5,201 nucleotides of DNA from an uncultured Eubacteriales bacterium. GTDB taxonomy: Bacteria; Bacillota; Clostridia; Oscillospirales; Acutalibacteraceae. A model generated the notes under the pieces. The model was not told where the DNA came from, did not search any database, and saw only the letters and a list, made by a program, of their open reading frames with translations. Shown here piece after piece: positions 1 to 5,122 of the stretch. The stretch covers positions 1 through 5,201 of the forward strand of contig ONRO01000030.1 of assembly GCA_900320235.1 (NCBI GenBank), in the 5' to 3' direction. A program made the translations under genes and the position numbers. Numbering within the stretch: position 1 is the first letter of the stretch; the number at the start of each line of letters is the position of its first letter.

Positions 1-2
1 CG

Positions 3-125
3 TCCGGACCGGAGTATGTGTATAATAATTCCGGGAGTTTTATAGCAGAAATTATGTCAGCAGTTCAGGCTTACAAAAGCCTGGCTGTGTCCGAGCAAAG
101 CTTTTTCAGGCTATCTGAGCCGTGA
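3..125 (+). CDS. C-terminal fragment of an unrecognised protein (5' end outside window)
   Basis: An open frame runs from the window edge to a TGA at 123-125 and gives 40 residues. The other two forward frames hit stops by positions 24 and 45. The tail carries a short amphipathic-looking stretch (AEIMSAVQAYKSLAVSE) and ends FFRLSEP. Codon choice resembles the downstream genes, which supports a real gene end, but the piece is too short for me to recognise a family. No promoter is visible between it and the ABC ATPase gene 65 bases further on, so it may be the upstream member of the same transcript. A chance open frame cannot be excluded. Confidence 0.5.
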   Translation, partial: SGPEYVYNNSGSFIAEIMSAVQAYKSLAVSEQSFFRLSEP

Positions 126-134
126 ATCTCGACA

Positions 135-149
135 CCGGCGGCACGCCGG
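135..149 (+). other. GC-only hairpin between the upstream gene and the ABC operon
   Basis: CCGGCG (135-140) and CGCCGG (144-149) are perfect reverse complements around a GCA loop. The hairpin begins 9 bases after the upstream stop codon. The following sequence is AT-rich (ATATCATTATTT) but has no clean T run, so it is at best a weak terminator. It could also be an attenuator or an mRNA 3'-end stabiliser between cistrons. Confidence 0.4.
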
Positions 150-178
150 ACCGGATATCATTATTTACAAAGCGCAGT

Positions 179-183
179 GGAGG
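179..183 (+). promoter_or_regulatory. Ribosome binding site for the ABC ATPase
   Basis: A full GGAGG lies 7 bases before the ATG at 191. This decides the start over the in-frame GTG at 122, which has no Shine-Dalgarno sequence, overlaps the upstream stop codon and would add 23 residues before the conserved domain. Confidence 0.85.
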
Positions 184-190
184 TCGTGTA

Positions 191-910
191 ATGATCAGAT
201 TTGAAAATGTAACAAAAACATATAACAAGACAGTAAAGGCACTTGATGACGTGAGCTTTAATGTCAAGGGCGGAGAAATCGTCGGCTTTATCGGACCGAA
301 CGGATCCGGAAAAACAACGACTATGAAGCTCCTTACAGGTATTATCAGAGCAGACAAGGGTAAAATCGTTGTCGGAGGATATAATATCCGCGAGGATCCG
401 ATCAAGGCAAAGCAGTCAATCGGATATATTGCCGACAGCCCCGATATGTTCCTCAGACTCAAGGGTATAGAGTTTCTGCAGCTTATCGGCGATATTTACA
501 AGGTCCCGGAAAAGGACAGAAGGGAAAGAATTGAAAGCCTTTCTGAAAAATTCGGCCTGACAGAAGCTCTTTCATCTCCGATGATGAGCTATTCACATGG
601 AATGCGTCAGAAAATGATGGTTATTGCAGCACTTCTGCATAAGCCGCCTGTCTGGATTCTTGACGAGCCTATGATAGGTCTTGATCCGAAATCTGCCTTT
701 GAACTGAAACAGCTTATGAGAGAGCATACTAAAGAGGGTAACGCAGTGTTTTTCTCGACACATGTACTTGAGGTTGCTGAAAAGCTTTGTGACAGGGTCA
801 TAATAATCAAAAACGGACACATTCTGTATAACGGTACCCTCGGTGAGCTTGAAAAACAGAATAAAAATGAATCTCTCGAAAATATTTTCCTGGAGCTGAC
901 TGAAAAATGA
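191..910 (+). CDS. ABC transporter ATP-binding protein (ABC-2 / EcsA-like exporter ATPase)
   Basis: A 239-residue cytoplasmic ATPase that would hydrolyse ATP to drive the membrane protein encoded next to it. Visible motifs in order are an A-loop tyrosine (Y11), Walker A GPNGSGKTT (35-43), a degenerate ABC signature YSHGM (134-138), Walker B VWILDEP (154-160, with D158 and catalytic E159), D-loop GLD (163-165) and switch histidine H191 in STH. The Q-loop region reads IGYIADSPDMF (77-87) and has no glutamine at the usual place. This, with the SHGM-type signature, fits the EcsA/YthP-like branch of exporter ATPases as I know it. The length is normal for a stand-alone ATPase subunit. The start at 191 is fixed by a GGAGG 7 bases upstream. 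The stop overlaps the permease start (ATGA), implying translational coupling. Substrate cannot be read from the ATPase. Family assignment is secure; the subfamily is less so. Confidence 0.93.
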   Translation: MIRFENVTKTYNKTVKALDDVSFNVKGGEIVGFIGPNGSGKTTTMKLLTGIIRADKGKIVVGGYNIREDPIKAKQSIGYIADSPDMFLRLKGIEFLQLIGDIYKVPEKDRRERIESLSEKFGLTEALSSPMMSYSHGMRQKMMVIAALLHKPPVWILDEPMIGLDPKSAFELKQLMREHTKEGNAVFFSTHVLEVAEKLCDRVIIIKNGHILYNGTLGELEKQNKNESLENIFLELTEK

Positions 911-2571
911 AAATGTATTTAAGACTTGTTTCGGCTCTGATACAGGGCGTTGAGCCGAGTGATAAGGAAAAAAAGCGCAACAAGGTCTTTTATGTCGTAA
1001 TGAGTATTATTGCCGGCTTCGGAATAATGCTGCCAATGACCTTCTTTGTCGGTGTGATACTTTATGCCCTCACTGGTTCGCTCAGATCTCTTGAGCTAGG
1101 AACAACACAAAATGGTGTTGAGCTGTTTCTCCATCTGATATCCGCTTTTTCGTTTGTTTTCGGACTTAATGTAATATTTTCCGTGTTCTATTTTTCCGGA
1201 GATATCGAAAACCTTCTGCCGCTGCCGCTGAAACCGTATCAGATAATCGGCTCGAAATTCACAGCTGCTCTGATAAGCGAAAGCATAATGGAATTTCTTG
1301 TTATCATAGCAGCCCTTGCCGGCTATATTATAGGCGGCGGTCTGCCGATATATTCATGGCTCGTTGCAGTTATCGGAATGCTGACGCTTCCTGTGCTTCC
1401 TCTCGTTTACTGCGGTATAATCTGCATGATCGTGATGTATTTTACAAGGTTCGTCAAAAATAAGGATACTGTCAATAAGATCACAGGCATTTTTACATTT
1501 GCGGTCATCGGAGGAATCGTCTTTCTGATCTCCCGCAGCGGCTTTGATACAAACGAACTTATCAAGGCTATGTCGGATCCTGATAACGCTGTGCTTGGCG
1601 TTATGAACTGTATTTTTCCGCATATACAGTTCCTCGTGAATTCAATGGAGCTTGCTTCGGTCTGGCAGATACTTGTTTATCTTGCAATGAATGCCGCCGC
1701 AGTTGTTGTATTCATGCTGCTCGCTCAGGTACTGTATTTCCCGAGCGTTATCGGCATAGGTCAGGGCGCGGCAAAAAGCAGGAAAAGCTCATCTGCGCTT
1801 ATTGCAAAAATGAAAATGCACAGACCAAGCCTGACCTACCTTTCAAAAGAACTGAAGCTGCTTGTCAGAACACCGGCATATTTTACGAACTGCTTTATGA
1901 TTAATCTGATCTGGCCGATATTCCTTTATCTCATCGTTGTAATGCAGGGTCAGACCAATTTCCTTGAGTCCTTTATCTATGGCATACACAGCGGAAATGA
2001 GGAAACAGTGCTGCTGTTCATGCTCGGCATCGTCGCAACGTCAGTGCTCGTGACAGCTGTCAATTGTATAGCTTCATCGGCACTTACAAGAGAGGGAAAA
2101 CATTTTGCATTTATCAAATATATCCCCCTGCCTTATATCGCTCAGATAAATATCAAGGCACTTGTAAGTATTATTATCAGCGGAAGCGGTATGCTCATTT
2201 ATGTAATAGCTGCCTGTATATGGCTCAGGACGGGAATAAAATTCACAGCTTTCTGCTGTTTGCTCAGCCTGTTCTCAGTTTCTTTTGCAACCTATTTCGG
2301 AATCTATATGGATTCTGTCAATCCTAAGCTTATCTGGGACGATGAACTGAATGCCCTCAGAGGAAATTATAATATTTTCTTCAATATGGCAATGGCAATT
2401 GTGATCGCTGCAGTAATGTGTGCAGGATCCTATCTTCTGTTCACTTTCACAGATCTTGGAGCAATTACGATCCTCATTATTCTTTTTGTCGTCGTAATGA
2501 TACTGAATGCAGTAAGTTATCTTCTTTGTTATTATAAAGCAACAAAAAATATTGACAATATGATGATTTAG
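907..2571 (+). CDS. ABC transporter permease, large ABC-2-type exporter subunit
   Basis: A 554-residue polytopic membrane protein, the transmembrane partner of the ATPase whose stop codon it overlaps by four bases (ATGA, 907-910). I count about twelve hydrophobic segments, near residues 29-53, 72-97, 121-144, 150-180 (long, possibly two), 192-209, 253-277, 330-346, 367-390, 415-439, 446-467, 491-513 and 517-541. A basic cytoplasmic stretch (290-320) separates two halves. Each half has a similar loop after its second helix: LLPLPLKP (103-110) in the first and TREGKHFAFIKYIPLP (394-409) in the second. The conserved-looking NPKLIWDDELNA (472-483) is typical of the long, about 550-residue bacterial ABC-2 exporter permeases (I believe Pfam ABC_tran_2). 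GGAG at 892-895 sits 11 bases before this start; a second ATG at 913 is possible but further away. It likely exports a lipid, peptide or drug, or has an Ecs-like role. The substrate is unknown. Confidence 0.88.
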   Translation: MKMYLRLVSALIQGVEPSDKEKKRNKVFYVVMSIIAGFGIMLPMTFFVGVILYALTGSLRSLELGTTQNGVELFLHLISAFSFVFGLNVIFSVFYFSGDIENLLPLPLKPYQIIGSKFTAALISESIMEFLVIIAALAGYIIGGGLPIYSWLVAVIGMLTLPVLPLVYCGIICMIVMYFTRFVKNKDTVNKITGIFTFAVIGGIVFLISRSGFDTNELIKAMSDPDNAVLGVMNCIFPHIQFLVNSMELASVWQILVYLAMNAAAVVVFMLLAQVLYFPSVIGIGQGAAKSRKSSSALIAKMKMHRPSLTYLSKELKLLVRTPAYFTNCFMINLIWPIFLYLIVVMQGQTNFLESFIYGIHSGNEETVLLFMLGIVATSVLVTAVNCIASSALTREGKHFAFIKYIPLPYIAQINIKALVSIIISGSGMLIYVIAACIWLRTGIKFTAFCCLLSLFSVSFATYFGIYMDSVNPKLIWDDELNALRGNYNIFFNMAMAIVIAAVMCAGSYLLFTFTDLGAITILIILFVVVMILNAVSYLLCYYKATKNIDNMMI

Positions 2572-2580
2572 GTGTATGAT
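2552..2580 (+). promoter_or_regulatory. Sigma-A promoter for the MIF-like gene, overlapping the permease 3' end
   Basis: A perfect -35 box TTGACA (2552-2557) and a near-perfect -10 box TATGAT (2575-2580) are separated by exactly 17 bases. The -35 lies within the last codons of the permease and the -10 just after its TAG stop. Transcription would start near 2587, leaving a leader of about 100 bases before the tautomerase start. I see no terminator between permease and tautomerase, so read-through from the ABC operon is also likely. Confidence 0.7.
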
Positions 2581-2584
2581 AATA

Positions 2585-2602
2585 TATAAGTATAAGTATA
2601 GG
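2585..2602 (+). repeat. Short hexamer tandem repeat in the leader
   Basis: TATAAG (2585-2590), TATAAG (2591-2596) and the imperfect TATAGG (2597-2602) follow each other directly, just at the predicted transcript start. It is too short for a confident functional claim and may be chance in AT-rich DNA. Confidence 0.35.
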
Positions 2603-2676
2603 TGTAACTATGTGATTATCTTTCAGATGCTGTTCGTGTTTGTGCAGATAATGCAGTTGTTTGAACATACTTAATC

Positions 2677-2683
2677 AGAGGTG
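2677..2683 (+). promoter_or_regulatory. Ribosome binding site for the MIF-like tautomerase
   Basis: AGAGGTG is placed 6 bases before the ATG at 2690. It overlaps the alternative in-frame GTG at 2681, which therefore cannot be the start. The chosen ATG is followed by CCA (Pro), as the family requires. Confidence 0.8.
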
Positions 2684-2689
2684 TTTCCA

Positions 2690-3034
2690 ATGCCATTTAT
2701 TAATGTAAAGGTCAATACAGAGGTTTCCACAGATAAGGAAACCGAAATTAAAACCGCTCTCGGAAGTGCCATAAGCTGTATCAGGGGAAAAAGTGAAGCC
2801 TGGCTTATGGTCGGGATAGAAGATAAGTGCAGACTGTATTTCAGAGGAGACGGACAGACTCCCGCTGCATTCGTAGAGGTGAAAATCTATGGATCGGCAA
2901 GCAGAAATGAATATGATGCGCTTACCGCTGAAATAACTCAGATTATTTCATCTGCTCTCGCAGTTTCTCCGGACAGGATCTATGTAAAATATGAAGAGGT
3001 CCCGAACTGGGGATATAACGGTCATAATTTCTGA
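2690..3034 (+). CDS. Phenylpyruvate tautomerase, MIF-related (macrophage migration inhibitory factor homologue)
   Basis: A 114-residue protein of the tautomerase superfamily, MIF branch; members form trimers and use an N-terminal proline as general base for keto-enol tautomerisation of phenylpyruvate-like substrates. It begins Met-Pro-Phe-Ile, so Met removal would expose the catalytic Pro1. Numbering from that proline, Lys33 in GK matches human MIF Lys32, SPDRIYVKY (92-100) matches human SPDRVYINY with Tyr97 equal to human Tyr95, and NWGYNGHNF (105-113) matches the human NVGWNNSTF end. Differences: human Asn97 is Lys99 here, and the human CALC redox motif is absent (about 58-61 read AAFV). 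There is no signal peptide or membrane segment, so it is cytoplasmic unless released by lysis or another route. The length equals that of animal MIF. It has its own promoter and is not obviously tied to the ABC operon. Family identity is strong; the physiological substrate in bacteria is unknown. Confidence 0.9.
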   Translation: MPFINVKVNTEVSTDKETEIKTALGSAISCIRGKSEAWLMVGIEDKCRLYFRGDGQTPAAFVEVKIYGSASRNEYDALTAEITQIISSALAVSPDRIYVKYEEVPNWGYNGHNF

Positions 3035-3092
3035 AATAATCTGGTGCATGTCAAAGGAAAAACGGACCTTGTTTTTTCAGGTTCCGGCAGGG

Positions 3093-3119
3093 AAAATATG
3101 AATTATGAATTCATATTTT
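3093..3119. repeat. Perfect inverted repeat, 12-bp arms with 3-nt loop
   Basis: The arm AAAATATGAATT (3093-3104) is exactly complementary to AATTCATATTTT (3108-3119) around an ATG spacer. It lies 58 bases after the tautomerase stop. In RNA it forms a long but weak hairpin with one G-C pair, ending in TTTT, so it could be a poor terminator for the tautomerase transcript. As DNA it could equally be an operator. Confidence 0.6.
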
Positions 3120-3126
3120 AACAAAG

Positions 3127-3151
3127 CTTAAATCTCCTTAATATTTCTTAA
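3127..3151 (+). repeat. Three CTTAA direct repeats at exact 10-bp spacing
   Basis: CTTAA occurs at 3127-3131, 3137-3141 and 3147-3151, each start 10 bases after the last and so on one face of the helix. Tandem short boxes at 10-11-bp intervals are the usual binding geometry of OmpR/PhoB-family response regulators. The identity of any binder here is inference. Confidence 0.5.
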
Positions 3152-3191
3152 GCCGCGAAAACCGCATAAACATCAGGTTTTTTGAAAAAAA

Positions 3192-3218
3192 CTTTGAATA
3201 AACTTAAAGAAACCTTAA
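3192..3218 (+). repeat. Second CTTAA cluster at 11-bp spacing
   Basis: CTTAA at 3203-3207 and 3214-3218, with a degenerate CTTTG at 3192-3196, are spaced 11 and 11 bases. The same pentamer is used as in the cluster 40 bases upstream, which argues for two related protein-binding sites upstream of the padR promoter. Confidence 0.45.
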
Positions 3219-3247
3219 AAATATTCAATGTTACAATAATAATTAAT

Positions 3248-3271
3248 TAACAATAATCTAACAATTTGTTA
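3248..3271. promoter_or_regulatory. Candidate operator: TAACAAT repeats and TAACAA-T-TTGTTA dyad
   Basis: TAACAAT occurs at 3248-3254 and 3259-3265, 11 bases apart, and a related TTACAAT lies at 3231-3237. The second copy forms a 13-bp dyad, TAACAA (3259-3264) with TTGTTA (3266-3271), centred about 42 bases before the predicted padR transcript start. That position suits an activator or repressor site. It could be chance in AT-rich DNA. Confidence 0.4.
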
Positions 3272-3291
3272 CCACATCAAGCCCAAACTAA

Positions 3292-3300
3292 TGATATAAT
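3292..3300 (+). promoter_or_regulatory. Extended -10 promoter for padR
   Basis: TGaTATAAT gives a consensus -10 hexamer (3295-3300) with the TG extension (3292-3293). No good -35 lies 16-18 bases upstream (CCACAT at 17), consistent with an extended -10 promoter or one needing an activator. The predicted start near 3307 leaves a leader of about 30 bases. Confidence 0.65.
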
Positions 3301-3336
3301 ACTATCAAATCAAATATTCGAAAGGCAGTGAAATAC

Positions 3337-3723
3337 ATGGGCAGAACATCCAGTAAAGATTCAGCCAATTCATTCGAAGATTATTTCAAACGCGCCACAA
3401 GCCCGATGATGACACTGTTGCTTTTGAACGAAAAACCGATGTATGTTTATAAGTTATCGCAAGAACTTGAGCGTCGCAGTAGCAGTACCTATAAAATGAA
3501 TTTTTTATATCCTGTGCTTTATCGTTTGCAGCAGCAGGGTTACGTGACAGAGTACTCTCAAGAGATTACTGAAAGCCATCGTACCCGTAATTATTATGCA
3601 ATCACGGATGAAGGAAAAGAATATCTCAAGTTCATGCTGACAAAATATAGAGAGTTACTTAAAGCTGTTGATACAGTAATTGAAAGCAACGGCGAAGTAG
3701 ACACCACTCTGCCGGTGGAATAA
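3337..3723 (+). CDS. PadR-family winged-helix transcriptional regulator
   Basis: A 128-residue DNA-binding protein. The winged helix spans about residues 22-93, with the PadR hallmarks LYPVLYRLQQQGYV (57-70, recognition region) and HRTRNYYAITDEG (81-93, the wing). A short helical tail (94-117) would serve dimerisation, as in small PadR proteins. The start is ATG 3337, with GAAAGG 11 bases upstream; the in-frame GTG at 3328 is only two bases from that Shine-Dalgarno and is less likely. Six of eight arginines use CGT or CGC, whereas the neighbouring genes mostly use AGA/AGG. PadR proteins commonly repress themselves and nearby multidrug or membrane-stress exporters. Here an ABC exporter operon lies upstream beyond the MIF-like gene, so a link is possible but unproven. 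The gene has its own promoter and terminator. The family call is firm; the ligand and targets are unknown. Confidence 0.92.
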   Translation: MGRTSSKDSANSFEDYFKRATSPMMTLLLLNEKPMYVYKLSQELERRSSSTYKMNFLYPVLYRLQQQGYVTEYSQEITESHRTRNYYAITDEGKEYLKFMLTKYRELLKAVDTVIESNGEVDTTLPVE

Positions 3724-3762
3724 GGGCAGAGCACCAAAATTGATTATGACTGCAGCAACTAT

Positions 3763-3801
3763 AAAAAAACAGTCGTCCGTAAAAGGGCGGCTGTTTTTTT
3801 A
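3763..3801 (+). terminator. Rho-independent terminator of padR
   Basis: ACAGTCGTCC (3769-3778) pairs with GGGCGGCTGT (3785-3794) as a 10-bp stem with two G-U pairs and a six-base loop, followed by a run of seven T (3794-3800). A matching A run (3763-3769) extends the stem and could allow some activity on the other strand. Confidence 0.88.
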
Positions 3802-3879
3802 TTTACCCGGAAACTGCGTTTTGTGTGTGAATAGCTTGTGTAACAAATGATAATAATAATTTAGCAGAAAACATGAAGA

Positions 3880-3895
3880 TGTTGCATATGCAACA
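3880..3895. promoter_or_regulatory. Perfect 16-bp palindrome, candidate repressor operator of ldh
   Basis: TGTTGCATATGCAACA is identical to its own reverse complement. It sits just upstream of the probable ldh promoter, 96 bases before the start codon. The TTGC...GCAA form and 16-bp length resemble operators of MarR-family dimers, but no such regulator is encoded in the window. As RNA it could not form a useful hairpin, because it has no loop, so a DNA-binding role is favoured. Confidence 0.6.
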
Positions 3896-3898
3896 CTA

Positions 3899-3927
3899 TT
3901 TTCAGGGTGATTGAATTATACTAAAAT
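3899..3927 (+). promoter_or_regulatory. Probable ldh promoter
   Basis: TTTTCA (3899-3904, four of six -35 positions) and TAAAAT (3922-3927, five of six) are 17 bases apart. TATACT at 3917-3922 is an alternative -10, but without a good -35. Either choice puts the 16-bp palindrome directly upstream of or against the -35 region. The leader would be about 55-60 bases and could fold a short bulged hairpin (3932-3955). Confidence 0.4.
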
Positions 3928-3979
3928 AAATGAGATGCAGCGATAGTTTGCTCTCGGATGCATAAAAATATATATGAAC

Positions 3980-3984
3980 GGAGG
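3980..3984 (+). promoter_or_regulatory. Ribosome binding site of ldh
   Basis: GGAGG lies 6 bases before the ATG at 3991. This rules against the in-frame ATG at 3958, which has no Shine-Dalgarno sequence and would add 11 residues not expected in lactate dehydrogenases. Confidence 0.85.
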
Positions 3985-3990
3985 ATAAGT

Positions 3991-4944
3991 ATGTCAGTAT
4001 CAAATATCAGAAAGGCAGCAATAATAGGCTGTGGTTTTGTTGGATCAGCGTCGGCGTTTGCCTTGATGGAAAGTGGTTTGTTTTCTGAAATAGTCCTGAT
4101 AGATGCAGACCGTGGAAAGGCTGAGGGAGAGGCACTTGATATTAGTCATGGTCTGCCGTTTGCAAAACCTATGCAGATTTATGCAGGAGGCTATGAGGAT
4201 ATCAGTGATGCTTCAATAATAATTGTCACAGCCGGTGCAGGTCAGAAGCCGGGAGAAACAAGGCTTGATCTTGTTCATAAAAATGTCGGAATATTCAAAA
4301 CCATAATCCCGCAGATCACAGCGCATAACACCAAGGGAATATTGATGGTGGTTGCAAATCCGGTTGATATTCTGACATATACAGCAGCCAGGCTAAGCGG
4401 ATTTCCTGAAAACAGGGTATTTGGTTCGGGTACAGTGCTTGATACTGCAAGGCTGAAATATCTTCTTGGGGAACATCTTGGAGTTGACAACCGCAGTGTT
4501 CATGCCTTTATGATAGGTGAACACGGAGATACAGAGATAGCAGCATGGAGCAGTGCAAATGTGTCAGGCATACCTATAAACAGATTCTGCGAAATGAGAG
4601 GTCATTTTGATCATATTTCAGCAATGGAGAGAATCGCTGAGGATGTCAGGAACAGTGCATACAGGATAATTGAAAAGAAAAGAGCGACTTATTATGGCAT
4701 TGCAATGTCGGTAAGAAGAATCTGCGAGGCTATTGTAAGGGACGAAAAATCAATACTTCCTGTTTCAAGTATACAGAAGGGTAATTATGGTATTGAGAAT
4801 GTTGCGCTTAGTATGCCTGCGATTGTCGGCAAGGAAGGAATAGAAACTACTGTTCCGATTAAGCTCAGCGAATATGAAGAAGAAGCACTGAGAAAATCCG
4901 CTGCTACATTGAGAACAGTTCTTGATGATGTTTTCAGCGAATAA
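3991..4944 (+). CDS. ldh: L-lactate dehydrogenase
   Basis: A 317-residue cytoplasmic NAD-dependent enzyme that interconverts pyruvate and L-lactate, regenerating NAD+ in fermentation. The N-terminal Rossmann fold has GCGFVG (13-18) and the NAD-ribose aspartate D38. The mobile loop reads AGAGQKPGETR (81-91): Gln85 is the residue that selects lactate over malate, and Arg91 is the catalytic loop arginine. Further active-site residues are N123 in NPVD, D151 and R154 in DTAR, H178 in GEHGD, and T233. Length is typical for bacterial LDH. At the fructose-1,6-bisphosphate site, His171 (conventional H188) is kept, but conventional Arg173 is Lys156, so allosteric control may be altered. The gene is monocistronic between its own promoter and terminator. 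A palindrome upstream suggests transcriptional control. Malate dehydrogenase is the nearest alternative and is disfavoured by Gln85. Confidence 0.95.
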   Translation: MSVSNIRKAAIIGCGFVGSASAFALMESGLFSEIVLIDADRGKAEGEALDISHGLPFAKPMQIYAGGYEDISDASIIIVTAGAGQKPGETRLDLVHKNVGIFKTIIPQITAHNTKGILMVVANPVDILTYTAARLSGFPENRVFGSGTVLDTARLKYLLGEHLGVDNRSVHAFMIGEHGDTEIAAWSSANVSGIPINRFCEMRGHFDHISAMERIAEDVRNSAYRIIEKKRATYYGIAMSVRRICEAIVRDEKSILPVSSIQKGNYGIENVALSMPAIVGKEGIETTVPIKLSEYEEEALRKSAATLRTVLDDVFSE

Positions 4945-4955
4945 CTGAATCAGTT

Positions 4956-5006
4956 TTTCCGGCAGGCGGCATTTAAGGCAGGTAACAGCCGTCTGCCGGA
5001 AATTTT
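4956..5006 (+). terminator. Rho-independent terminator of ldh
   Basis: A 15-bp stem (4956-4970 with 4988-5002; core CCGGCAGGCGGC pairing GCCGTCTGCCGG with one G-U pair) encloses a 17-base loop. It begins 11 bases after the stop codon and is followed by only four T (5003-5006). The strong stem compensates for the short tail. Confidence 0.8.
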
Positions 5007-5066
5007 CTGAAAACCTGATTGTCAGACATGACAAAGGATTATGAATCAAAAAAATTGCAAAATGAC

Positions 5067-5095
5067 TTGACAAATCGTGTATTATATGATATTAT
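5067..5095 (+). promoter_or_regulatory. Sigma-A promoter of tRNA-Trp
   Basis: Perfect TTGACA (5067-5072), a 17-base spacer, and TATTAT (5090-5095) with a TG extension (5087-5088). The predicted start near 5102 is about 20 bases before the mature tRNA 5' end, as expected for a processed tRNA transcript. Confidence 0.85.
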
Positions 5096-5122
5096 ATTAA
5101 TCGCACTGAAAAAGAAATATAT

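Larger units (their letters stand above)
3035..3336. other. AT-rich intergenic region between the MIF-like and padR genes
   Basis: About 300 bases with no convincing ORF on either strand. In order it holds a GC-containing hairpin lacking a forward T tail (3063-3086), a perfect AT-rich inverted repeat (3093-3119), two clusters of CTTAA repeats, an A/T-tract (3177-3192) that may bend DNA, TAACAAT repeats with a small dyad, and an extended -10 promoter for padR. The density of repeats suggests a regulated promoter region rather than simple spacer. Confidence 0.7.

Noticed and set aside
4..155. 10-bp direct repeat CCGGACCGGA at 4-13 and 146-155 as mobile-element or attachment-site ends
   Set aside because: The sequence is short and self-similar, one copy is within an open frame, and nothing between resembles a mobile element.
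122..190. GTG at 122 as start of the ABC ATPase
   Set aside because: It has no ribosome binding site, and the extra 23 residues precede the conserved domain; ATG 191 has GGAGG at ideal spacing.
2627..2674. A 15-codon upstream ORF in the leader of the MIF-like gene
   Set aside because: It has no Shine-Dalgarno sequence, no distinctive regulatory residue run, and no terminator-type hairpin after it that would suggest attenuation.
3063..3086. Hairpin CGGACCT / AGGTTCCG with a T-rich loop as terminator of the MIF-like gene
   Set aside because: The stem has a bulge, and on the + strand no T run follows. A T tail exists only on the minus strand, where no gene needs terminating.
3836..3846. TTGTGTAACAA as a Rex (redox) operator for ldh
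   Set aside because: The half-sites are only 4 bp with a 3-base spacer and do not fit the 18-bp Rex consensus.
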